Below are positions 55,350-64,000 of a DNA stretch of 64,000 nucleotides, in pieces. How positions within the stretch are numbered: position 1 is the stretch's first letter; every line of letters begins with the position of its first letter. The translations under genes and the position numbers were made by a program. Source of the DNA: Brachyhypopomus gauderio (taxonomy: Eukaryota > Chordata > Actinopteri > Gymnotiformes > Hypopomidae); the NCBI RefSeq assembly GCF_052324685.1, contig NW_027506902.1, positions 1,023,941-1,087,940 on the forward strand, written 5' to 3'. The notes under the pieces are model-generated. The model was not told where the DNA came from. It did no database searches and was given only the letters and a program-made list of their open reading frames with translations.

Positions 55350-57477
55350 CGCCCCTATACAGTGAGGCTGGGGATCTGCTGACCTCAACTGGGGAGGTTA
55401 TTAGGCCATGGAAGGAATACTTTGAGGATTTTCTCAACCCCACCATCACACCTTCCATTGTGAAGCAGAACTGGGGGACTCAGGCAAGAGTTTGCCCCTT
55501 AACTCAGGCTGAGGTGATCAGGGTAGTGAAACTCCTTGGCGGCAAGGCTCCAGGGGTGGATGAGGTCCGCCCTGAGTTCCTGAGGCTCTGGATGTTGTGG
55601 GACTGTCCTGGCTGACATGTCTTTGCATTGTGTGGAACTTTTTAAGAAAGGGGGCCAGAGGGTATGCTCCAACTATCAGGGGATCATACTCCTCAGCCTC
55701 CCCAGTAAGTTCTATGCAAGGGTACTGGACAAGAGAGTCCAGACGATAGTTGAATCTCAGTTACAAGAGGAACAATGTGGACCAGCTTTTTATTCATGCA
55801 AGGGTCCTAGAGGCGCATGGTAGTTTGCTCAACCAGTCCACATGTGTTTTGTAGATTTGGAGAATGTATTCAACCGTGTCCCTTGGGAATTCCTCTGGTG
55901 GATGCAAAATGTACAAATGGAGCAGGAGCTTGGTTCCCAGGCCGGCAGTAAGTCAGACTGGTTTCCAGTTGGGGTTGGACTCCATCAGGGCTGCCTTTTG
56001 TCACCGATTCAGTTCATAACTTTAAAAGCATAGCGAAGTGGCGGAGGGGGTTTGGATTGGTGGCCTCAGGATTCCACGTCTCCTTTTTGCCGATGTTGTG
56101 GTCTCACAGAGTCAGTTTACAGCTGAGTTTGAGACGGCTGGTATGAAAATCAGCACCTCTAAAGCCCGGTTCACACTACACGATTTTAGGCTGGTTTTTC
56201 AGTCGCCGACAGAAACTGTGGTCGGAGGCAAATCGGCGATCACGCGTCGCTCGCTCAGTCGTGTAGTGTGAACTGCTGAAAGACGCTCGCCGAGCAGTCG
56301 CCGACTCGTCGCAGACGACCGGCAGATATCTAGCATGTTTAATATCTAGCCCAGTCGGCGACTGAGAGTCGGCAGCAGCGTCTAGCTACAGCCAATGGGA
56401 ACGCGGAGAGAGAACCGCAGCACCGCTGAAGATATCTCTGAAGAATGTAAAAAACTTTCAATACTTTCAAAACAGTAACCCAGCAAACACACAAAATCCT
56501 CACCTTTCTTACAACTTTACTACAACACTGTGTTTAAGTTATTGTGACAGCACTGGAGAAATAGTGCGATTGATTATATTTATGTTCACTTGGAACTATG
56601 GAGTGTTTAAACGGTAAAAAAAATAATAATAACGAAAATGTGGAGTACATGTACATTGTTTTTTTTTCTTCTACGTGGTGTTGCTGGTTCTCGCGAGAGT
56701 TTCGTTTCGTGTTCTCGCGTTTTTGGACGGCAGCCAGATGAGTCGGCGATTCCCCAGTCGTTTAATTCGTGAGCCCGCGTCACCGATCAGTCATGTAGTG
56801 TGAAAGCCACAACAACTGAAAGACTCGCGATTACAGCACAACCAGTCGTGTAGTGCGAACGGCACAAAAACCTGACGACTGAAAAGTCGTGTAGTGTGAA
56901 CCAGGCTTAACACTGAGAGCATAGTATTTAGTCGGACAAGGGTGGAGTGCCCTCTCTATATCAGGAGTGAGTCCTTGCCTCAAGTGGAGGAGTTCAAGTA
57001 TCTCGGGTTCTTATTGACAAGTGAGGGAAGGTTGTGATGGGAGGTTGACAGGCGGATCGGTGCAGCGGCTGCAGTGATGCGGATGCTGTACTGGATCATT
57101 GTGGTGAGGAGAGAGCTGAGCCAAAATGCAAAGCTCTTGATTCACTGATCAATCTACATTCTGACTCTCACCTATGGTCACAAGCTTGGGTAGCACCCGA
57201 AAGAATGATGTTGAGAATAAAAGCGGCTAAAATTAGTTTCCTCCACAGTGTGTCCAGGCTATTCCTTAGAGATAAGGTAAGGAGTATGGTAATTTGGGAG
57301 AGACTCAGAGTAGAGCTGCTGCTCCTCCATGTAGAGAGGAGCCAGTTTGGGCATCTGGTTAGGATGACCCCATGTTGCCTCCTTGGCATGTCCAACTGGG
57401 AGGAGACCCCAGGGACGTGCCAGGACATACTGGAGAAATTATATCTCTTGGCTGTCCTGGGAATTCCTCGCTATCCC
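55350..57477 (+). mobile_element. Rex3-like (RTE-clade) LINE, long but broken copy
   Basis: Plus strand. The linker and reverse transcriptase read as GKAPGVDEVRPEFLR (about 55543-55587), VCSNYQGIILLSLPSKFYAR, FVDLENVFNRVPWEFLWW and GVGLHQGCLLSPIQFIT. The FADD region is altered to FADVV. After the insertion at 56163-56907 the frame resumes with TESIVFSRTRVECPL, EEFKYLGFLL and SFLHSVSRLFLRDKV. It is interrupted again at about 57477, and the C-terminal end appears at 59742. Frameshifts and stops throughout show an inactive copy. Confidence 0.85.
56163..56907. mobile_element. Harbinger-type non-autonomous transposon inside the LINE
   Basis: Termini AGCCCGGTTCACACTACACG and its near-perfect inverse (AGCCTGGTTCACACTACACG on the other strand) enclose 745 bp rich in agtcgt/gtcggcgac blocks. 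A TAA duplication flanks it at 56160-56162 and 56908-56910. Removing it restores the LINE reading frame (S-T-S-N-T-E-S). A 3-bp TWA duplication is characteristic of PIF/Harbinger. No transposase is encoded. Confidence 0.88.
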
Positions 57478-57575
57478 CTTGTAGGTACAATGCCAAACCA
57501 GTAGGTGGCAGCACCACCAGCAATACATGGAACAAACTTGCTTAGATGGAAGAAGTAGGGTGTGTAAAATACATG

Positions 57576-58004
57576 GGCTGTGTTCGAAATAGCCTACTAC
57601 ATACTACTGGCGTACTGATCGAGCCCCAAATCAGTATGCCGTATGCAGTATGTGACCAAAATGAAATTTTCCAGTACACGAAACATACCCGGATGACCTA
57701 CTACTTCTGCAAAATATTCCAGTACGCGAACAGAGCTATCTTCGTGGTGTAACCTTGTAAATCCTGTAAAGCGCTTTGTGACAACATATGTTGTGAAAAG
57801 CACTATACAAATATATTTGATTTGATTTGTGTACTGCATCCCATCATGCAACACCATGTTCACGTGACCCTGTAGTATGCTTTGCTTTTGTAGCATACTG
57901 GAAACTGTACTGCATACTACTACGAGGACCAGTATGCAGTATCCAGCATAAACTGAGTCCAGTATGCAGTATCCAGTATGTAGTAGTCTATTTCGAACAG
58001 AGCC
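57576..58004. mobile_element. MITE with long inverted ends, carrying a LINE/SINE tail
   Basis: Ends ggctgtgttcgaaatagcct and, inverted, ggctctgttcgaaatagact agree over about 29 bases. The triplet atg flanks both sides (57573-57575, 58005-58007). Inside, 57755-57832 (gtaaagcgctttgtgacaac ... gatttgatttg) is the typical 3' tail of a fish LINE or SINE, so another element inserted here. The transposon class is not certain. Confidence 0.75.
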
Positions 58005-58717
58005 ATGGAATTCAGGTGTTAAAATACCTTGATCAGCAGAGCCATCTCTCTCTCTCTCCCCCTCCCTCTCTCTGGTTCTCCCCATTAAGAGCATGTGAGT
58101 GTTAGTAGAATTAATAACAAACAGCTGAAAGTCGTACTTCTTTAATTAACAACCCTAAGTTACGGTGGAATCCAACAACTGACTGACCGGCATTACCGTG
58201 GAAATAGATTCACCAATTACTTTTTAGTTATTAAGCCTGGCCATTACCTTTTTCAGTTCCATTTTAGTTGCTTTGTTCTCAAAAGGAGAACCAAGATAAC
58301 AAATCCCACTTACGTGAGCATAACCACATATCTTACTCTCCTTCTCTTTCTACTCTTACTACTAGATTCACATACACACTAGATGTTTAGTCTTCACTGT
58401 AAATATACCAATCCTCATTGTTGATGCTGTTTGTCTTAGAATAGTTGGTTTTAAATAAATGTACCATTTATTTTCACCAAGTTGTCTTTGTTGATATTCA
58501 AAAAGTGTTTGTTGCCAAAATCTCCAAAGAATTCAGTTATGTAAATCGTTCAGACACAAAACCATTAATTACCTAATTTAGTTGAGAATTAAATACTGTT
58601 ATTTCGGTTTTGATTTGAACATTAGACCGATTCTAATAAATGGTTTTAATTAATGAGACTAATTAGGATTAAATAAATTATATCTACTTACAGGATTAGT
58701 AGGTGAAACCCCTACAC

Positions 58718-59733
58718 CAGGGGTGGGCAATACATTTTTACAAGGAGCCACATGAGAAAACTGAATTGTGTCAGAGGGCTACACCAAAGATAACTTGAAA
58801 ACGTAATTCTACTCAACTTTCTTCCATTGTAAAATGCATCAAATTATATATTTTGAATAGCTGGTACTGGTAAAAATATTCTGTAAATATGTATAATTAG
58901 GCTATGTGAAATTGTGGTGTAGAGGTCAAATAAGAAAACACAAACAATCATTGAATCAGTGCAATTAATTTCTTAATTAAAATCATTCATCATTCATATC
59001 CACAAAATGAAAAACAACAAACAGCTGAACAAGTTTATAGGAATACAGCGATGTCCTCAACCCGCCTTGTTACGGTGCGTCAGAAGAGCGACTCGTTCTC
59101 AAACACGGCTTTTTTCTCCAGACATATCAGTGCAACAGAGTCCAATAAGCACTCCTTATTGAACTCGCCGTCAGAAAATGCCTTACTTTTTGTAAGATTT
59201 TGTGTGAAACTGACGGCTGCATCTCTGGGGGTCTGAAGTTTGGTAAAAAGGCCTTGTTGGGTTTGCAGTATGGCTAGCAATGCATCAAACTCCTTTTCAT
59301 GCTCTTCATCAGTCGAATTTCTGTATTTCTCATTCTTGGTGGTATAGTGACAATTCAAATGATAACCTTTCAACACAGCAAGCTGTGTACCACAAATTAA
59401 GCACATAGCGTTATTTTTTTCATTTCTGTAAAGAAATACTTGGCAGTCCATGTCTTGTTAAAAACGTGGCATTCCTTGTAAATTTTCTTTTTGCGTGAGC
59501 TGCATCTTGGGGTAATCTGGCAAGCATCACTTGTCGCTGTTCACCTACAGTGGTCCTGCTTCACGCACAGCTCATGCACGTACGTCCACACGTAGTAACA
59601 CAAATATAGAGCTTTCAAAATAAAAGCAGCACAGTTGTATTGCATGCACGACACAGATATTTGTGTAATTTATGTTGTAATTTACGCACAAAGAGCCGGA
59701 TGTGGCCCGCAGGCCGTAGTTTGCACAGGTCTG
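58718..59733 (-). mobile_element. hAT element with truncated BED-finger transposase
   Basis: Ends CAGGGGTGGGCAA and, inverted, CAGACCTGTGCAA are flanked by perfect 8-bp duplications ccctacac (58710-58717 and 59734-59741). A minus-strand frame, 59451-59080, encodes the N-terminal zinc-finger part of a hAT transposase. The remaining catalytic part is missing, so the 1016-bp copy is an internal-deletion derivative. Confidence 0.9.
59080..59451 (-). pseudogene. hAT transposase N-terminal fragment (BED-type zinc finger)
   Basis: 123 codons. The finger reads C-L-I-C, then LKGYHLNCHYTTKNEKYRN with H-x4-5-H/N spacing, followed by GLFTKLQTPRDAAVSFTQNL and DGEFNKECLLDS. These follow the order seen in hAT proteins related to ZBED/GTF2IRD2-type host genes. 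The second finger histidine appears replaced (TKN where TKH is usual). The RNase H-like catalytic domain is absent. Confidence 0.75.
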
Positions 59734-59741
59734 CCCTACAC

Positions 59742-59862
59742 CCTCAGAAGAGTTAGAAGAGGTGGCCGGGGAGAGGGAAACCTGGGCCTCTTTGCTTAGG
59801 CTACTGCCCCCATGACCCGGACCCGAATAAGCGGATGAACATGAATGGATGGATGGAAAACC
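59742..59862 (+). mobile_element. 3' end of a Rex3-like LINE
   Basis: The frame reads SEELEEVAGERETWASLLRL followed by LPP and a stop, then a very short tail ending in repeated GATG. This is the hallmark 3' end of Rex3/RTE elements in fish. It probably belongs to the copy at 55350-57477, separated by later insertions. Confidence 0.8.
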
Positions 59863-60316
59863 GTTTTCAAACTAGTTCTAGGTATTTCATCCTATTGCTC
59901 CAACAGAACATTTAAATAGTGGACTTCATTGATATTTTTCAAAACACAAAAGTGGCGATATTTTGTTGCAAGTGTCTTTTTAGTGCAAATTACTTGAACA
60001 CAAGTTCTCAATTAGAATGATCTTAATAGTCCATGAATGAGCAGCTGTGGTACTCTGTACTGTTTCACAAGAAAAATCCTTAGCAGGATCCAAATAGAAA
60101 GGAGGCATCATTATCATTATAAAAATGTCTCGGATGAATCAGGAGAGTAATTGGGTTTGGTCTTTACACTATTCTCTATACAGTGTACACATGAAGCTTC
60201 ACTGCAAACAAATATGCTTAAACATATTTCCTGGAAACTTTACAAATTGGCAGAAAAACACCATGTTGCTGAAATGTTGACAGTTTGTGCTGGGATCTTG
60301 TTCTTAGTTTGACTAG

Positions 60317-60710
60317 ATCAGGGGTGGCCAAACTTGTTGATTGCAGGCCACAATGGGGTCTAAAATTTGACAGAGGGGCCAGGTAAGGAGCATTTTGCAA
60401 TTTTATTCATTTTTGTACACTTCAATTGAAGTTAAATCAACATTTACTGGAAAAAGATCAATGGAATGAAAAAGATCAATGTTACTTAAACAACAGTTAA
60501 AAGACGCTCCTCCAAACTTTCCATATGCATTTTTTCATAACACAGTAGAGAAACTGCCAACCTATGAGCAGTAGCCGCTCGTCTTTGTTTACTGCTTGCT
60601 AGCGTAGTTTGCGTGCTTCGTAGCAAAGTGACGACTGATATTGTATTCTCTGAAAACTGCTACCGCTTCGTGGCATATCAGACATACAGCCCTTGATTGG
60701 ACCTAGGACG
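60317..60710 (-). mobile_element. Second hAT fragment with BED zinc-finger remnant
   Basis: caggggtggccaaact at 60319 looks like a hAT terminus. On the minus strand around 60690-60589 the frame reads VCLICHEAVAVFREYNISRH followed by FATKHANY and a stop, a complete C-C-H-H BED finger. The rest of the transposase and the second terminus were not found. Confidence 0.65.
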
Positions 60711-60714
60711 AGCC

Positions 60715-62690
60715 ATAGTGTGTGGTTGCTTCTCTTTACAACTTGAGTAAACCCAGGGAAATAATAATTACTAATTGTACTGGTTAAAAAGATTTGTTCT
60801 TAATTTTTTCCTCCTGGGAAATTATCAATATGACAAATCAGATTCATAATGTTATTTTTGGAATATTGCCAGATTGTAGGAAAGAGGTCTCTGTAGCATA
60901 GACTTCCATTGTATTCAGGTGAGGGAGGAGGAAATGTAGGCATTTGATATTGATGAATGGTAAATCAGCACTGGAATTGGTATGCTGCATATAATACACA
61001 CTAACGTTGTTGCTCCTTCAGATGACTAAATATTGTCTGACTAAATGTTATATGAGAGACATATTGGCTTACTATGAAATAAATTAGCACACGTCTAGGT
61101 CATGGCTGCAGATGTCAGCTTTCACGTACCTTGTATACTGTGTTATTCCTTGGATGTTCAGAAAAATCCTGGATGATACTGGAGATGGTGGCATCTCAAT
61201 CGCTGGTTCTATAAATAGAGGCATCTTCTGTAATGAGGGCCTTATGTCTTCTTTTGCATTAATAGCACTCTTTTGTCACTCTCTTCTGACCCAACTGTAG
61301 TTGCTTTTTCAAGTCCAGGTTTTAAACAAAGATATTTTTTCCAAATGCACCTTTACAAGTTCACCTGCCACATCAAGGTTTTTAAGAAGCATAAGGCAAG
61401 CATTTAAACCAACATGAAGTGATTCAGGTAAACATGTGGGTATGAACATGATGTCCTTGTATTTTTTTCCTGGGCACCTGTTTTTGCAACCCTCTGAAAG
61501 TCTTGTGCATATACAGAGTAGTTGTGCCTAGCCAAATCAGTTCTATCGAAAGCAGACAACGTATTCCAGTGAGAAAATGTTTAATTTTCCAGACATCTCA
61601 TGAGTCCCGGGAACGTACTACAATCTCACGTTCAGTATAGAGAGTCACGCGATATGCCATTGAGCGCTAGCAACAACACTTCTTTTCATCATACTTCAAC
61701 AGACAATTGTTTGCAATGGTGTAGATCCCTTTAACATGGAATACTCTTACATTCCCACTTCTTCATATTCAAATGTTGATATGAGCGCGTCTTTCCCAGA
61801 ACTTGGTTGAGTGAGTAAGGCCTTTTGAGAGTTGAGCAGGTGTGTGTGCTAGTCTTTGTAGTAATATCAATGCAGTAAAATTGATATTAATTACTTATCA
61901 AAGAACAGGACTAACTCTAATTCTACAAACTAAAATGGGAGGCAAGATACCTTTGCAACAATGAGGTAGAGCAAATTAAGGGAGATTAAATGAACTCACA
62001 TACTAAACAGATGTCAGGCTTATAAAGGCGTAAATACTTAATTCTTGGATTTCCATTAGTGTTGATACCTCCATGAAAGTCCAGGCACATTCCCTTTAGG
62101 GTTAGAACGGCCCATTGTCCACTAGGTTTCAATATTTAAGTATTGATCTAAGGGTGTTGTGAGAAAGGAGGGACTAGCTGTCATGCTTAGTTCATAGTTC
62201 AAGTTAAGGCATTTCCCTCCAGTTGGGAACAAAAGAATGAAAGAACTAAGACATAGAACCATGCCAAGGATAGAAAAAAATTATTTGCACTTCATGCAGG
62301 AAGGAGTTCGCTTATCACAGGAGTAATTTCACCCTTGTTATCACCTCAACGCAAAACATGTTGGGGCTAGCGCGCAGGTCAGTAATGTTAACTTAGCTGC
62401 TAAATGTGATAGTATTCCTAATGAGCAAACAGTTTCGCCAGTCAACACTGGACCAAATGTTGGGGTTCACATTCAGAAACAATGTCAAAGTCCACGTCAG
62501 ATAAATTGACCAATTTGTCGAGATGGATTGCTGTGGACTATAGACCGCTTACTCTGGTCGAAGATAAAGTGCTGTTTTCTGCACTCATCTATTGGTCTGT
62601 ATAGTAGACTGGTGGGAAATTATCATCCAAACTTAAATTAATATTTCTCATGCTAAATATTGAAATGTCATAAAATGTGATTAATTTCGA
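60715..62690. other. Gene-free AT-rich stretch
   Basis: No exon, RNA gene or complete element was recognised. A few short ORFs lack splice context. Confidence 0.45.
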
Positions 62691-62703
62691 TGAATTGATT
62701 ACA

Positions 62704-62723
62704 AAGCTTCTAATTAATTAGAC

Positions 62724-62793
<70 letters not shown>

Positions 62794-62837
62794 TACATAC
62801 ATACATACATACATATTTTTAATTAATTAGAAGCTTA
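62704..62837. repeat. (CA)n-(TACA)n microsatellite between inverted repeats
   Basis: About 33 CA units followed by six to seven TACA units. On the left stands aagcttctaattaattag (62705-62722) and on the right its inverse ctaattaattagaagctt reads on the other strand (62820-62837). The whole block is a large imperfect palindrome with the microsatellite in the loop. Confidence 0.85.
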
Positions 62838-63423
62838 GATATGTGAGCATATATATATATATGTGTGTGTGTGTATTAATATGAGAACAAATTTCATTAA
62901 TAATGCAATGTTCAAACATTACTCCTGATGGGACAATGTATAATTAGCTGGTTATGTTCCAGACACTGAATACTGCTGGGCTCCATTATCTGATGATCCT
63001 GTATTCTTTATCTATCTTTTTCTTCATTAGAATAATTCAAAATGTGGTGTCTTTGAATTGGTCTTGAAGAGCGGTTTCCTCTAGGATGGGTTAGAATCCA
63101 GTATCTATCTCGGAATATGGTTATAAGAATAATGGTCAATTTTGGCAGTTAGATCTAGGTCTGTCCGTGAATTCCAAAGGTGATGCATTACAGTTAAGAA
63201 TCCACCAAGCAAAAGAAGTAAAGCCATAAACAGGGACTCTACGTCCTGGTGGAAGCTATAATTCCTCATACCAAGGCCCTGGTGAGTCTGGTAATAATGG
63301 TCTCCTCAGTCCTGTGGGCCCAGTGTGGGTTTTGGAAAGGAAGCGATCATACATTAATGGTTAATGTGCACTAACAGAAAACCTGTGACAATCTAAATGT
63401 AGGATACAATAACCAGTAGTCAA

Positions 63424-63620
63424 GTGGTACAAAGACAAGGCATATATAGACAGATAAATGACCCTCAGGTATTGGAACTCCTAAGGGGCCCCGGCCACCT
63501 GAGGGACAAACACAATGCAACAACAACAGGACAACAAACTACTGCTGCTGTGGATAGAGACGGCAGAGGGCCCCTGTGTCGTGACATTCACATTTTTATT
63601 TTGTGCATTTTACATTGAAT
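63424..63620 (-). mobile_element. LTR-like repeat related to the one at 30.3-30.9 kb, opposite orientation
   Basis: Read on the minus strand the block contains tgttgcattgtgtttgtccc tcaggtgg followed by a GC-rich ggagccc-like piece, with the same order and spacing as the tandem unit at 30345-30785. No ends were defined. Confidence 0.4.
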
Positions 63621-63804
63621 AAACAAACATCAGTAAGAAAATCATTTTGTGATAAACAAAAATCTACTGAGCTTGATAGTGACATCTGCTAGCTCCTCCA
63701 CATTATGCCAGAGCCATTTCTGTTAGCTGTGCTCTTTCCCCTGCACATGCAGACACGTGTTCACAGCGTGAATGTCCCTGGACCCCTACATAAACATGTC
63801 TTTT

Positions 63805-64000
63805 GTCACATAGGGCTACGCCCCCTATCCTAGCTGTCACTCCGGTTTCCCTGTTCCTTGCGTCTGTGTTGTTCCCTGCTCCTTGATCCCGCCTTGCTAG
63901 TCTGTCTCCATGGTTTTCCCTCGTCTGCCACGCCCGTGTCGTCAGTGTTTCCAGCTGTGTCTGTTTAAGTTCCGTGTATTTATAGTCCCTGTGTCTCCCA
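63805..64000 (+). mobile_element. LTR-like sequence cut by the right edge
   Basis: The block begins tgtcacatagggctacgccc and has C/T-rich U3-like sequence and a TATA-like gtatttatag near 63980. This is the layout of a Gypsy-type LTR. The rest lies outside the window. Confidence 0.4.

Overview
The window is vertebrate nuclear DNA, almost certainly from a teleost fish. Its genes are split into many short exons with GT-AG introns and give vertebrate-type proteins. Between and inside them lie typical fish mobile elements: Rex3-like and L2-like LINEs, Tc1, Tigger/pogo, hAT and Harbinger elements, and LTR-like pieces. (CA)n, (GA)n and poly-G/C tracts are common. There is no bacterial-style operon structure. 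I cannot name the species from the sequence.

Layout, left to right. (1) 1-4.3 kb: the minus-strand COP9 signalosome gene cops7a, from its non-coding first exon near 4.13-4.2 kb to an exon ending at 1310; the 3' end lies outside the window. Its introns carry a nested hAT-in-hAT insertion and a 10-copy 35-bp minisatellite. (2) 6.2-8.4 kb: a complete six-exon minus-strand gene for a type II membrane C-type lectin with an EPN carbohydrate-binding motif. (3) 8.4-27.7 kb: a long gene-poor stretch with LINE fragments, a decayed RING-finger pseudogene, a short retroelement pol relic, minisatellites and microsatellites. (4) 27.7-30.3 kb: the plus-strand 3' part of a TOGARAM-type (crescerin) TOG-domain gene, followed by LTR-like repeats. 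(5) 31-34.2 kb: LINE debris, one small hAT element and an orphan terminal-exon-like ORF. (6) 34.3-50.5 kb: the full minus-strand setdb1 gene. I assembled 21 coding exons, every one phase-compatible with the next, giving about 1251 residues. Its introns carry LINE, LTR-like, Tc1 and Tigger insertions. (7) 50.8-64 kb: intergenic sequence dominated by mobile elements. These include an L2-like LINE inside a minisatellite, a Rex3-like LINE broken by DNA transposons, two hAT copies with BED zinc-finger remnants, and an LTR-like end at the right edge.

The genes have unrelated cellular jobs: CSN7 in cullin deneddylation, a cell-surface lectin in sugar recognition, a TOG protein in ciliary microtubule control, and SETDB1 in H3K9 methylation. 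They are neighbours and not a pathway. The most notable points are a fivefold tandem V-K-A-E (sumoylation-consensus) array in the insertion that splits the SETDB1 SET domain; an almost intact 580-residue Tigger transposase with its second catalytic Asp apparently changed to Asn; and several nested insertions with readable target-site duplications.
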